A stretch of 53,690 nucleotides of DNA, taken from assembly GCA_019120575.1 (NCBI GenBank), contig DWUU01000021.1:1-53690 (forward strand). The letters are read 5' to 3'. Shown here one piece after another: positions 26,967-36,239 of this stretch; the stretch's first letter is position 1, and each line of letters begins with the position of its first letter. The translations under genes and the position numbers were made by a program. Source of the DNA: Candidatus Mediterraneibacter quadrami. Lineage in GTDB: Bacteria > Bacillota > Clostridia > Lachnospirales > Lachnospiraceae. The notes beneath the pieces were generated by a model, which saw only the letters and a program-made list of their open reading frames with translations, did no database searches and was not told the origin of the DNA.

Positions 26967-27146
26967 GTCACATGAATTCCTTCAGGTTTCCCATGCATAA
27001 CACAAAAAAACGAGTGAATATCATATCCACCCGACAATCAGTAAAACGTCCCGGACTCCGGAACCGCTGCATCATTATCAGACCAATAGTCACCCGATCG
27101 TGCTATGGTGAGAGTGGATACTCTACTTTGTTTTTTGCTTTACGCA
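26967..27146 (-). promoter_or_regulatory. infC leader with attenuator (L20-leader type)
   Basis: About 190 bases of untranslated leader. An 11-bp hairpin (27011-27033, with two GU pairs) is followed by T7 on the minus strand, giving a premature terminator. An upstream segment complementary to its 5' arm (plus-strand GTGGATA at 27114-27120) could form a competing antiterminator. The arrangement matches L20-controlled attenuation known for infC-rpmI-rplT in Bacillus; control by L20 here is inference. Confidence 0.75.
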
Positions 27147-27152
27147 TCGTCT

Positions 27153-27181
27153 AATTTATCACACCGCCTTCCCTTTGTCAA
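27153..27181 (-). promoter_or_regulatory. Promoter of infC operon
   Basis: Minus-strand TTGACA (27176-27181), a 17-base spacer and TAAATT (27153-27158). Confidence 0.8.
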
Positions 27182-27235
27182 CTGTTTTTCAAAAACATTT
27201 CAGGATCGCTTTAACTGGTATAACCGCTTCGTCCG

Positions 27236-27244
27236 TGGTATAAT
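27236..27244 (+). promoter_or_regulatory. Extended -10 promoter of the SNF-type transporter
   Basis: TGG followed by TATAAT (27239-27244) forms an extended -10 element. No good -35 box is visible at 16-18 bases. The transporter start is 75 bases downstream. Confidence 0.5.
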
Positions 27245-27318
27245 AACAGCATTGTGCACACAGCCTGCATTCACGGGTTCTGCAGTGCGCAGATTCAAAA
27301 GGAAAGAGAGACACATTT

Positions 27319-28683
27319 ATGGCTGCAAAGAGAAATATATCAGAAGACAAATTCAATAACAAATGGGGCTTCATCATCTCCTGCATCGGAAGCGCCGTCG
27401 GCATGGCGAACATCTGGATGTTCCCCTATCGGATCGGCGAGTTCGGCGGGGCCGCATTCCTCATCCCCTATCTGATCTTCGTTGTCCTGATCGGATTTTC
27501 CGGGGTTATCGGCGAAATGGCATTCGGACGCGCCATGCACTCCGGTCCTCTCGGCGCCTTCCGCAAGGCATTCGAGATGCGCTTTTCAGATAAATCCGGT
27601 TCAGACGCCGGCAGCCGGAAAGGTTCCGCGGCCGGAACTGTAACCGGTCTGATCCCGGTCATCGGATCCCTCGGCATCGCCATCGGATACAGCGTGATCA
27701 TCGGCTGGATCCTGAAGTTTCTTGCCGACGCGGTTACAGGCTCCATTGTGAATGATGAGGATCCGTCGCAGGTGTTCACTGTCCTTTCTCAGAACTTCGG
27801 CAGCATTCCCTGGCATCTTCTGGGACTCATCCTCGTATTGATCTGCATGTCTTTCGGCATTGCCCGCGGCATCGAGAAAGTCAACAAGATCATGATGCCT
27901 GCATTTTATGTGCTTTTCCTGTTCCTCGCCATCCGGGTGGCATTCCTGGACGGCGCAGCCGAAGGATACGCCTACCTGTTCAAACCGGACTGGTCCGCCA
28001 TGTCCAATCCGAAGACCTGGGTGTACGCCATGGGACAGGCGTTCTTCTCCCTGTCCGTTGCAGGAAGCGGGACCGTCGTATACGGAAGCTACCTGAAATC
28101 CGACGTAGATATTGTAAGCAGCGCCAAATATGTGGCCATCTTTGACACATTTGCCGCGCTCCTCTCCGGCCTGGTGATCATCCCCGCGGTATTTGCCTAC
28201 GGAATGGAACCGAATTCCGGTCCGGGGCTTCTGTTCATCACCATCCCGACCGTCATCCGCAGCATTCCGTTCGGACAGGTCTTTGCCCTCCTCTTCTTCC
28301 TGGCCGTCCTGTTCGCCGGTGCGACGTCCCTTATCAATCTGCTGGAAAGCCCCGCTGAAGCGCTCCAGTCCCGGTTCGGCTGGTCCAGGAAAGCTTCCCT
28401 TGCCCTGGTCGGAACGGTAACGGCCGCCGTCGGGATCTTCGTTGAAGGCGACATCCTGAGTCCCTGGATGGACACCATTTCCATCTATGTCATCCCGCTG
28501 GGCGCCCTGCTGGCCGGCATCACCATGTTCTGGATCTGCGGAAAGACATTTGCACGAAATGCGGTGCAGCTCGGCCGGAACCGCACCCTCGGGCGCTGGT
28601 TCGAACCCATGACCAAATACGTCTTCTGCGGCGTGGCGCTGGTCGTCTATGTACTCGGGATCTTCTTCGGGGGAATCGGATAA
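27319..28683 (+). CDS. Sodium-dependent transporter, neurotransmitter:sodium symporter (SNF/LeuT) family
   Basis: 454-residue multi-pass membrane protein of LeuT type. The N-terminal WGFIISCIGSAVGMANIWMFPY matches the unwound TM1 motif (GxAVGxxNxWRFPY; here Met replaces the usual Arg) that binds Na+ and substrate. AGSGTVVYGSYLKSD near residue 260 corresponds to TM6, and AGATSLINLLESPAEAL to TM8. These transporters usually import amino acids with Na+; the substrate here is not predictable. Length fits prokaryotic members with 11-12 helices. Single-gene plus-strand unit. Confidence 0.92.
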   Translation: MAAKRNISEDKFNNKWGFIISCIGSAVGMANIWMFPYRIGEFGGAAFLIPYLIFVVLIGFSGVIGEMAFGRAMHSGPLGAFRKAFEMRFSDKSGSDAGSRKGSAAGTVTGLIPVIGSLGIAIGYSVIIGWILKFLADAVTGSIVNDEDPSQVFTVLSQNFGSIPWHLLGLILVLICMSFGIARGIEKVNKIMMPAFYVLFLFLAIRVAFLDGAAEGYAYLFKPDWSAMSNPKTWVYAMGQAFFSLSVAGSGTVVYGSYLKSDVDIVSSAKYVAIFDTFAALLSGLVIIPAVFAYGMEPNSGPGLLFITIPTVIRSIPFGQVFALLFFLAVLFAGATSLINLLESPAEALQSRFGWSRKASLALVGTVTAAVGIFVEGDILSPWMDTISIYVIPLGALLAGITMFWICGKTFARNAVQLGRNRTLGRWFEPMTKYVFCGVALVVYVLGIFFGGIG

Positions 28684-28709
28684 TCGGATAACCGGATAAA
28701 AAGATTGAA

Positions 28710-28733
28710 CCGGGGAACCCTGTCGTTCCCCGG
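28710..28733. terminator. Stem-loop between convergent transporter and degV genes
   Basis: CCGGGGAAC (28710-28718) and GTTCCCCGG (28725-28733) form a perfect 9-bp stem. The T tract is poor on the plus strand; on the minus strand TTCAATCTTTTT follows. Likely serves the degV side better. Confidence 0.6.
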
Positions 28734-28779
28734 CCCATCCTTAGATAACACGTTTTTAAATGATCTTAGAAATTAATAC

Positions 28780-29637
28780 TCAGGCCCTCTTCATACAGGT
28801 GATCGCCATAGCCCCCGGACCGATATGGCACGCCACGCTCAGGGACAGCGGCGCTTCCAGCATTTCATAGCCCGGGAACCGTTCCTGAATCTCACGCTTC
28901 CACTCTGCCGCCTCTTCCTTTGTGCAGGTATAGGCGAGCCCCAGAAGCATCTGGTCTTTCACATCTGCAAACCGTTCATTCAGGTCTTTCTCCATTGCGT
29001 TCAGCATGGTCTTTTTCGCCGCCTTCCAGCCGCGCACTTTCGCGTACGCGTCCAGCTTCTCACCCTGGATCTGGAGCACCGGCTTCAGGTTGAGCACCGT
29101 GCCGATGGCCGCCGCCGCAGGGGTGATCCTGCCGCCTTTTTTCAGGTATTTCAATGTATCAACCGTGATATAGATGCTGGAGAGCATCTTCTCGCGTTCC
29201 AGCACTTCTCTGATCTCACGGGCGTCCATCCCCTGATCGCGGAGATGCATGGCGTCATAGACGGACTGTTCCAGCGTGACAGAGATCCGCTGGTTATTAA
29301 CCACCTGGACACGGCCCTTGTATTCTTCAGCGATGGACATGGCTGTAAAGCAGGTGCTGCTCAGCCCGCTGGACATGGGGATGCATACGATCTGATCGTA
29401 TTCTTTAAGCAGCTTCTCCCAGAGTTCCATCACGCTTCCCGGTGACGGCTGGGAGGTGGAAATATCCGAATCCGCCCCCAGTTTTTCATAAAACTGTTCC
29501 TGCGTCAGCGTGATATCTTCATAGTAGATCTTCCCGTCGATAAAAAACGGCATGGGCTGCACATAGACGCCCAGTTCTTTTCCTTTTGCCTGTGTGATCC
29601 CGCTGTTACTGTCTGTAACGATCGCAACTCTGTTCAT
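28780..29637 (-). CDS. DegV family fatty-acid-binding protein
   Basis: 285 residues. Begins VAIVTDSNSGITQAKGKELGVYVQPMPFFIDG, the DegV signature, with STSQPSPGSVMELWEKLL and IPMSSGLSSTCFTA, which in characterised members bind a fatty-acid carboxylate. Such proteins (FakB) present fatty acids to the kinase FakA; no fakA-like gene is in this window. Start has AGGAG five to eight bases upstream. It lies 60 bases after the DUF711 gene. Confidence 0.93.
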   Translation of the reverse strand: MNRVAIVTDSNSGITQAKGKELGVYVQPMPFFIDGKIYYEDITLTQEQFYEKLGADSDISTSQPSPGSVMELWEKLLKEYDQIVCIPMSSGLSSTCFTAMSIAEEYKGRVQVVNNQRISVTLEQSVYDAMHLRDQGMDAREIREVLEREKMLSSIYITVDTLKYLKKGGRITPAAAAIGTVLNLKPVLQIQGEKLDAYAKVRGWKAAKKTMLNAMEKDLNERFADVKDQMLLGLAYTCTKEEAAEWKREIQERFPGYEMLEAPLSLSVACHIGPGAMAITCMKRA

Positions 29638-29697
29638 ATATGATCTCCTGTCATAATCCGTATTCTGTATGTCACTGCGTCTGTAAGCTGTACAATA

Positions 29698-31062
29698 TCA
29701 GTTTTTGAAACTGTGGATCGGCGCCGGGATCCGGCCCTTTCTGCTGATAAATGTCTCGCAGCCGAATTCGTTGACCGGCATAATCGGCGCGTAACCGAGC
29801 AACCCGCCGAACTCCGCCATATCGCCCACATCTTTTCCGATGACCGGAATGAGGCGCACGGCCGTCGTCTTCTGATTCACCATTCCGATGGCCATCTCAT
29901 CCGCGATGATGCCGGCGATGGTGCCGGCTGAAGTCCTGCCCGGGATGGCGATCATATCAAGTCCCACAGAGCAGACACAGGTCATGGCCTCCAGTTTCTC
30001 CAGAGTCAGGGAACCCGCATGAACAGCGTCGATCATCCCCTGGTCCTCGCTCACCGGAATGAACGCGCCGCTTAAGCCCCCTACATAGGATGAAGCCATC
30101 ACACCGCCCTTCTTCACCTGATCATTGAGCAGGGCAAGGGCCGCCGTTGTCCCCGGGGCGCCCACGCGCTCCAGGCCGATTTCCTCCAGGATCTCCGCCA
30201 CGCTGTCTCCGACCGCCGGCGTCGGCGCCAGGGAAAGATCCACGATGCCGAACGGCACGCCGAGGCGCTTCGATGCCTCGCCGGCCACCAGCTGTCCCAC
30301 ACGGGTCACCTTAAAAGCTGTTTTCTTGATCGTCTCGCAGAGTTCCTCGAATCCTTTTCCGCGCACTTTCTCAAGCGCTTTCTTTACCACGCCCGGGCCG
30401 CTGACGCCTACATTAATCACAGCGTCCGCTTCCGTAACCCCGAGAAACGCTCCCGCCATAAACGGATTGTCGTCCGGCGCATTGCAGAATACAACCAGCT
30501 TCGCACAGCCGAGAGAATCCCTCTCTTTCGTGGCTTCCGCCGTCGCTTTCACGATCTCGCCGCACAGACGCACCGCATCCATGTTAATGCCGGTCCGGGT
30601 AGAACCTACATTTACGGAGCTACAGATCCGCTCTGTCACTGCAAGGGCCTGCGGGATCGAACAGATCAGGTTCTCATCGCTCTTCGTCATTCCTTTGGAT
30701 ACAAGGGCGGAATACCCGCCGATAAAGTTCACCCCTACGGTCTGCGCCGCACGGTCCAGCGTCTTCGCGATCTCCACAAAATCCTCCGGCGTCCTGCAGG
30801 CTGCCGCACCCACAAGGGCGATGGGGGTGATGGAAATCCGCTTATTGACGATCGGGATCCCGAATTCTTTTTCAATATCCGAACCGACCGCAACCAGGTC
30901 TTTTGCCGTATTTGTGATCTTCTCATAGATCTTCCGGTTCAGTTCATCCAGGTCAGAATCAATGCAGTCCAGAAGGCTGATCCCCAGAGTAATCGTACGC
31001 ACGTCCAGATTTTCGTGCTCGATCATCTCATTTGTTTCTGACACTTCATACATATTTATCAT
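29698..31062 (-). CDS. DUF711/UPF0210 family protein (PFL family)
   Basis: 454 residues, the normal length of the UPF0210 family. It contains [23 protein letters not shown] near the N-terminus and Gly-rich conserved segments such as [15 protein letters not shown] and [20 protein letters not shown]. The fold is related to glycyl-radical (pyruvate formate-lyase) proteins, but the radical Gly motif is absent and function is unsettled. It starts 17 bases after the ACT-domain gene; the pair is conserved across Firmicutes. Confidence 0.92.
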   Translation of the reverse strand: MINMYEVSETNEMIEHENLDVRTITLGISLLDCIDSDLDELNRKIYEKITNTAKDLVAVGSDIEKEFGIPIVNKRISITPIALVGAAACRTPEDFVEIAKTLDRAAQTVGVNFIGGYSALVSKGMTKSDENLICSIPQALAVTERICSSVNVGSTRTGINMDAVRLCGEIVKATAEATKERDSLGCAKLVVFCNAPDDNPFMAGAFLGVTEADAVINVGVSGPGVVKKALEKVRGKGFEELCETIKKTAFKVTRVGQLVAGEASKRLGVPFGIVDLSLAPTPAVGDSVAEILEEIGLERVGAPGTTAALALLNDQVKKGGVMASSYVGGLSGAFIPVSEDQGMIDAVHAGSLTLEKLEAMTCVCSVGLDMIAIPGRTSAGTIAGIIADEMAIGMVNQKTTAVRLIPVIGKDVGDMAEFGGLLGYAPIMPVNEFGCETFISRKGRIPAPIHSFKN

Positions 31063-31079
31063 AATATCCGTCCTCGCTT

Positions 31080-31352
31080 CTACAGTCTGTGCATCTTCTC
31101 AAAAATGTCTTCCCGCTGGCAGTGAATGCGCACGCCGATCTCATCTCCCAGCTTCGCCATCTCGTCGCAGACCACCGTGAAATCCTTCTCAATGCCGGAG
31201 ATGTCCGCGATCACCATCATGTTGAAATATCCCTGGACGATCGTCTGGGAAATATCTAAGATATTGATCTTATTCTCCGCAAGATAGGTGCACACCTTTG
31301 CAACGATGCCCACGGTATCCTTTCCAAGTACAGTAACGATACATTTCTTCAT
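31080..31352 (-). CDS. ACT domain-containing protein (UPF0237 family)
   Basis: 90 residues forming one ACT domain ([26 protein letters not shown]) and a second, less obvious half. ACT domains bind amino acids and related ligands as regulatory modules. GAGGAGGAAG precedes the ATG. The gene is paired with the DUF711 gene, which suggests it senses a ligand for that partner (inference). Confidence 0.94.
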   Translation of the reverse strand: MKKCIVTVLGKDTVGIVAKVCTYLAENKINILDISQTIVQGYFNMMVIADISGIEKDFTVVCDEMAKLGDEIGVRIHCQREDIFEKMHRL

Positions 31353-31370
31353 CTTAATCTTCCTCCTCGG

Positions 31371-32168
31371 TCAGACCATAATAATATCTGAAACAGTATC
31401 ACGACTGGCGACAAACATATCCAGATCTTCTCCCCGGTACTCATTGTCGGCAAGTGTGACTTCCAGTTTCACCGTCTCATATGCGAGTTTCGCATAATTG
31501 TTTTCTTTGCTCAGATGCCCAAGGACGATATGCTTCAGATTATCATGTAGTATATCACAAAGCAGGCGCCCTGACAATTCATTTGACAGATGCCCCCTGT
31601 CCCCCAGGATGCGCTGTTTCAGGTAATAGGGATAGCCCCCGACCTCCAGCATGTGAATGTCATGATTGGCCTCCAGGAGCACCGCATCCAGTCCTTTCAG
31701 ATGCTCCACCGTATAGTCGTCGTATTTCCCCAGATCCGTTGCCACTGCCACCGATCTGCCGCCGCACTCCAGACGGTATCCGGAGGGTTCATTGGCGTCA
31801 TGGGAAATGGCAAAGGGATTCACCGTCATGTCCCCCAGTACAAAAGGCTCGTCCGTATGTATGGGATGGAGCAGCCCCTCCGGCATGCGCCCCAGCCCCG
31901 AATAACTCCGGATCCCCTCAATCGTGCCCGGCGTTGCGTAAATGGGGATCTCATATTTCCGGCTGAATACGCCCAGTCCCTGAATATGGTCGGAATGTTC
32001 ATGGGTGATCAGGATCCCGCTCAGTTCCTCCCCTTTGATCTCCAGTTTATTAAGCCCTTCCTCAATCCTTTTTTTACTGATGCCCGTATCAATGAGAAGA
32101 TGCGTGTCGTCGCTCCCCACATAGATACAGTTGCCGCTGCTTCCGCTGGCAATACTGCACATTCTCAT
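31371..32168 (-). CDS. MBL-fold metallohydrolase, WalJ/YycJ type
   Basis: 265 residues. The metallo-beta-lactamase metal motif is ITHEHSDHIQGLGVF near residue 55, with further ligands in AISHDANEPSG, ATDLGKYDD and LEANHD, and a C-terminal LGHLSKENN. The start (MRMCSIASGSSGNCIYV) is typical of the WalJ/YycJ group, implicated in cell-division and DNA-repair coordination in Bacillus and relatives. The usual walRK neighbours are absent; here it overlaps coaE by four bases (ATGA). Confidence 0.88.
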   Translation of the reverse strand: MRMCSIASGSSGNCIYVGSDDTHLLIDTGISKKRIEEGLNKLEIKGEELSGILITHEHSDHIQGLGVFSRKYEIPIYATPGTIEGIRSYSGLGRMPEGLLHPIHTDEPFVLGDMTVNPFAISHDANEPSGYRLECGGRSVAVATDLGKYDDYTVEHLKGLDAVLLEANHDIHMLEVGGYPYYLKQRILGDRGHLSNELSGRLLCDILHDNLKHIVLGHLSKENNYAKLAYETVKLEVTLADNEYRGEDLDMFVASRDTVSDIIMV

Positions 32169-32749
32169 CGTTTCAAATGCTCTCCTGTCTGTCTCATTGT
32201 ATCTTCAAAATCTCCGCTGTTGTCGATCACCACAGCGCACGCTGCCCGGAACCGTTCTTCCCCGGGCTGGGAGGCGATCATCTGCGTGATCTTCTCATCC
32301 GTATATCCGCGGGATGCCCTGAGCCGCTGCCTTCGTACCTCTTCATCCGCGTAAATGTACCACAGCTCATCGCAGAGCTCCCGGCCCACATCCGGCAGAA
32401 GCGCCGACTCCACCACAAAAAGGGGACAGCCGCGCTCTTCGCATTCCCGGATCCTCTGCCGGACTTCCCGGATCACTTCCGGATGGACGATGGCGTTTAG
32501 CTCCCTCAGTTTCTTGTCATCAGAAAACGCCAGCGCCCCCAGCGCCGTCCGGTCAAGCTCCCCGTCCGCACTGAGGATCCCGGATCCGAACTTCTCCACG
32601 ATCCGCTCAAAACAGCGGGTGCCTTTCTGCTGCAGTTCCCGGGCGGTATCATCCATCCGGCAGATGACCGCGCCGTACGCTTCTTCAAGATAATCCAGGA
32701 CCCGGCTCTTTCCCGAGCCGACCCCGCCGGTAATACCAAGAACTTTCAT
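32165..32749 (-). CDS. coaE: Dephospho-CoA kinase
   Basis: Final step of coenzyme A synthesis, phosphorylating the ribose 3' hydroxyl of dephospho-CoA. From the ATG at 32749 the protein has 194 residues and begins MKVLGITGGVGSGKS, the family P-loop. DALMPDVG-like segment VVESALLPDVG and RASRGYTDEKI fit the substrate lid. An in-frame ATG at 32797 overlaps the polA stop (ATGA) and could start a longer form, but the shorter one matches family starts. Confidence 0.95.
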   Translation of the reverse strand: MKVLGITGGVGSGKSRVLDYLEEAYGAVICRMDDTARELQQKGTRCFERIVEKFGSGILSADGELDRTALGALAFSDDKKLRELNAIVHPEVIREVRQRIRECEERGCPLFVVESALLPDVGRELCDELWYIYADEEVRRQRLRASRGYTDEKITQMIASQPGEERFRAACAVVIDNSGDFEDTMRQTGEHLKR

Positions 32750-32793
32750 ATTATAGTACTTCCCTTCATCCGCATCCTGCCGCCGCAGCCGGA

Positions 32794-35418
32794 TCATTTC
32801 GCCTCATACCAGTTCTGCCCCGTGTGCATGTCCGCGATCAGCGGGACAAGAAGATCCGCCGCATGCTCCATTTTATCCTTCAGGATCGTTTTCACCTCTT
32901 CGACTTCCTCTTCCGCCGTCTCGATCAAGAGTTCATCGTGGACCTGGAGGATCAGCCGGGATCTGAGCCCCCGCTTCCTCAGTTCCTCGTCCACACCGGT
33001 CATGGCAATCTTGATGATATCCGCCGCGGTTCCCTGAATGGGCGCGTTCATGGCCACACGCTCCCCGAAGCTGCGCTGCATGAAATTGCTGGATTTCAGT
33101 TCCGGGACCGGCCTCCTGCGGCCGAACAGGGTGACGGCATAGCCCTTCTCTTTCGCATGGGCCACCGAATCGTCCAGGAATTTCTTAATCCCCGGATAAG
33201 TCTCAAAATAATGCTCGATATACTGGGCCGCCTCTTTTCTCGTGATGCTCAAGTCCTGACTCAGCCCGAAGGAGCTGATCCCGTACACGATCCCGAAGTT
33301 GACCGCCTTGGCGTTGCGCCGCTGCAGGGGCGTCACTTCATCAAAGGGCGTATGGAATACCTGGGAAGCGGTCATGCGGTGGATATCCCTCGCCTCCCGG
33401 TAGGCCCGGATCAGCTGCTCGTCCCCGGAACAATGGGCCAGGATGCGCAGTTCGATCTGGGAATAATCCGCATCCACAAATACATACCCGGCCTCCGGCA
33501 CGAAGACCTTGCGGATCAGGCGCCCGAGCTCCATCCGCACCGGGATATTCTGCAGGTTCGGTTCCGTGCTGCTCAGCCGCCCGGTGGCTGTCACGGTCTG
33601 ATTGAATTTCCCGTGGATCCGTCCGTCCGGCCCGATGAACGCGGCAAGCCCGTCCGCATAGGTGGACTTCAGCTTCGTCAGCTGCCGGTACTCCAGGATC
33701 TTCGATACGACCGGATAGTCCGGCGCCAGCTTCTCCAGCACATCCGCCGCCGTTGAATAGCCGGTTTTCGTCTTCTTCGCATGGGGCATCTGAAGCTTCT
33801 CAAAGAGGATCACGCCCAGCTGTTTCGGCGAATTAATATTAAAGGTCTCGCCGGCCAGCTCATAGATTTCCTTTTCCAGCTCCACGATCCGGGTTCCCAG
33901 CTGATCCCCGTAGGCTTTCAGCGCGTCCGCCTCCACTTTCACGCCGGCCTCTTCCATATGATAAAGGGTAAACACGAGCGGCATCTCGATCTCCCGGAAC
34001 AGGAGCTCCATGCCTGCCTCTTCCAGTTTCTTCGTGAGCACCGGCGCCGAGGCGAAAGCGGTATATGCCTCATAGCAGGATTTCGCCGCCTCGTCCGCCT
34101 TCTCGTCGATCAGAATCCCGAGATGCTCCCGGGCAATGTCGTCACACTGATAATCGCTCTTCAGCGGGTTCAGAAGATACGCCCCCACAATATTGTCAAA
34201 ACATCTGACGCTGTCCGCCGGCGTCAGGTCCGGCAGGAACTTAAGCGCGTCCTTCAGCCCGCACATGGCAAAGCATGGCACCTTCGCCGCCAGCTCCGAT
34301 ACCCGTGCGGAGAGTTCATCGAAATTCAGTTCCATATCGCAGGGGATGGACACGATCTGTTCCGGTCCCCACGCAAGTGCGATCCTGCCGTATCCGGACG
34401 GATGGGCAAAGAGCGGCAGTACATTTCCCGGATCCCTGGAAAATGCAGCGCCCACGCACGGCGCCTGGGCCGCTTCCGAAAAGATCCGGTCGATCTCCTG
34501 CCGGTCCGTCACCTCCCGGAAAGCAGACTCCACGTCATTGGTCACCCGCTCCACATCAAACCGGCTGAGCATATTTTTAAACTCCAGCTTCTGGAAGAGC
34601 TCGTGGGCCGCGCCTGTATAAGGATTCCCGTGACGGGCCGATTCCAGGTCAAACTCAATGTCCGCGTGGATGTCAATGGTCGCCAGTACTTTGCTGAGCT
34701 TCGCCTGCTCCCAGTACTCCTGCAGGTTTTTGCTGGCGCGGGGCGGTTTTATCTCGGCCGCATGTTCGTATGCATTTTCAATGCAGCCATAATCCTGTAT
34801 GATCTTCGTGGCCGTCTTCTCGCCCACCCCCGGCACGCCGGGAATATTGTCAGAGGCATCGCCCATCAGCGCCTTCACATCGATGAATTCTTTCGGCGTG
34901 ACGCCGTAACGCTCTTTCACGTCCGCCGCATTATAATCCTCCACCTCGGTCCGGCCCTGCTTCGTTTTCGGGATGCGGATTTTCACATGTTCCGTGGCAA
35001 GCTGCAGTGTATCCCGGTCGCCGGAGATGATGGAGACATCCATCCCCTTCTCCTCGCAAAAGTGCGAGATCGTCCCCAGAAGATCGTCCGCCTCCAGGCC
35101 TTCTTTCTCGATGATCTCGATATCCATGGCTCTCAGGACTTCCTTGATCACCGGCACCTGCTGCCGCAGTTCCTCGGCCATCGGTTTTCTCGTCCCTTTG
35201 TAATCCGCAAACATCTTATGCCGGAACGTGGGCGCATGCACGTCAAACGTCACCGTCAGATATTCCGGCTGTTCTTCATCCAGGATCTTAAACATAATAT
35301 TCAGGAATCCGTATACCGCATTCGTGTGAAGGCCTTCCGAATTCGTCAGATCCGGCACGCCGTAAAACGCGCGGTTCAGGATACTGTGTCCGTCTATCAG
35401 TACGATTTTCTCTCTCAT
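32794..35418 (-). CDS. polA: DNA polymerase I, probably without 3'-5' proofreading
   Basis: 874 residues from the ATG at 35418, which has GGAGG eight bases upstream. N-terminal 5'-3' exonuclease domain (LIDGHSILNRAFYG, SGDRDTLQLATEHV, PGVPGVGEKTATKII). C-terminal polymerase domain with motif A VDADYSQIELRILAH, motif B RRNAKAVNFGIVYG and motif C LQVHDELLIE. The middle domain lacks the acidic DxE motif of proofreading exonucleases (CVGAAF stands where it is expected), as in the Bacillus and Thermus enzymes. Gene order polA-coaE is common in Clostridia. Confidence 0.97.
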   Translation of the reverse strand: MREKIVLIDGHSILNRAFYGVPDLTNSEGLHTNAVYGFLNIMFKILDEEQPEYLTVTFDVHAPTFRHKMFADYKGTRKPMAEELRQQVPVIKEVLRAMDIEIIEKEGLEADDLLGTISHFCEEKGMDVSIISGDRDTLQLATEHVKIRIPKTKQGRTEVEDYNAADVKERYGVTPKEFIDVKALMGDASDNIPGVPGVGEKTATKIIQDYGCIENAYEHAAEIKPPRASKNLQEYWEQAKLSKVLATIDIHADIEFDLESARHGNPYTGAAHELFQKLEFKNMLSRFDVERVTNDVESAFREVTDRQEIDRIFSEAAQAPCVGAAFSRDPGNVLPLFAHPSGYGRIALAWGPEQIVSIPCDMELNFDELSARVSELAAKVPCFAMCGLKDALKFLPDLTPADSVRCFDNIVGAYLLNPLKSDYQCDDIAREHLGILIDEKADEAAKSCYEAYTAFASAPVLTKKLEEAGMELLFREIEMPLVFTLYHMEEAGVKVEADALKAYGDQLGTRIVELEKEIYELAGETFNINSPKQLGVILFEKLQMPHAKKTKTGYSTAADVLEKLAPDYPVVSKILEYRQLTKLKSTYADGLAAFIGPDGRIHGKFNQTVTATGRLSSTEPNLQNIPVRMELGRLIRKVFVPEAGYVFVDADYSQIELRILAHCSGDEQLIRAYREARDIHRMTASQVFHTPFDEVTPLQRRNAKAVNFGIVYGISSFGLSQDLSITRKEAAQYIEHYFETYPGIKKFLDDSVAHAKEKGYAVTLFGRRRPVPELKSSNFMQRSFGERVAMNAPIQGTAADIIKIAMTGVDEELRKRGLRSRLILQVHDELLIETAEEEVEEVKTILKDKMEHAADLLVPLIADMHTGQNWYEAK

Positions 35419-35541
35419 CAGATCATCCTCCAACCTTAACCATTACACAAGTATACACTAAAAAGTTCCTTTTTAAAAGGCTCTTTTTGTGGTAGGATAA
35501 GAAAAGAAACACAACTTATAGATCAGATGAAGGAGAACAAA

Positions 35542-36156
35542 ATGGACAGTATCATATTTGACGTAGACGGCACGATCTGGGACTCCACACAGTCTGTGGC
35601 AGATTCCTGGAATATCGCGATAAAAAAGCATTCCGGCCTTGACCTCACCCTGGATCCGGTTTCCTTAAGCCGGGTGTTCGGCAAGACCATGACCGAGATC
35701 GCGGACGCCGTCTTCCCCGGTCTGGACCCGGCAGAACGGATGAAACTGCTGGATTTCTGTTTTGAGGAAGAAAACCGGTATCTTGAGACTCATCCCGGCA
35801 TCGTCTACGAAGGCGTCGCCGAAACGATCCGGGAACTGGCAGGGCGCTATCCGCTCTTTATCGTCAGCAACTGCCAGTGCGGCTACATTGAAGTCATGCT
35901 GAAGACAACCGGGCTTGCCCCGTACATAAAAGACCACCTCTGCTTCGGCGAGACACAGACCCCGAAAGGAGACACTATCCGCACGCTCGTCGCGCGCAAC
36001 GGCCTGAAGACGCCGGTCTATGTGGGAGACACCCGGGGCGACGCCGATGCATGTAAGGCCGCAGGCGTCCCGTTTATCTTCGCCGAATACGGGTTCGGCG
36101 ATGTGCCGGACGCCAAAATGCGGATCCGGACATTTTCAGATCTGAAATCATTATAA
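35542..36156 (+). CDS. HAD-superfamily hydrolase (phosphatase)
   Basis: 204 residues from the ATG at 35542, with AAGGAG seven bases upstream. Motif I FDVDGTIWDST holds the two catalytic Asp, motif II is FIVSNCQCGYIE, the Lys is in FGETQTPKGDTI, and motif III is YVGDTRGDADACKAAG. The helical cap between motifs I and II marks subfamily I, like phosphoglycolate phosphatases and PPi-hydrolysing relatives. Substrate not predictable. Divergent from polA. Confidence 0.9.
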   Translation: MDSIIFDVDGTIWDSTQSVADSWNIAIKKHSGLDLTLDPVSLSRVFGKTMTEIADAVFPGLDPAERMKLLDFCFEEENRYLETHPGIVYEGVAETIRELAGRYPLFIVSNCQCGYIEVMLKTTGLAPYIKDHLCFGETQTPKGDTIRTLVARNGLKTPVYVGDTRGDADACKAAGVPFIFAEYGFGDVPDAKMRIRTFSDLKSL

Positions 36157-36157
36157 A

Positions 36158-36196
36158 AGGACCGGTACTGTGGCATCAAACCACGGTACCGGTCCT
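36158..36196. terminator. Long stem-loop between convergent HAD and glucosaminidase genes
   Basis: A continuous stem of about 16 bp (AGGACCGGTAC and GTACCGGTCCT, extended inward by GTGG/CCAC) with a 7-base loop. On the minus strand it is followed by TTTTATAATG; the plus strand has only a weak T-rich tail. Confidence 0.75.
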
Positions 36197-36239
36197 CTCT
36201 GTATCTTCTGTATCAATAATCTATCCCGTTGACATTGTT

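Noticed and set aside
32749-32797. Longer coaE form starting at the polA stop overlap
   Set aside because: Possible, but family members start at the MKVLGITGG segment, and the added 16 residues are not conserved-looking.
33781-35439. Plus-strand open frame of over 500 codons opposite polA
   Set aside because: It is antisense to the conserved polymerase gene, has no ribosome site and shows no family motif.
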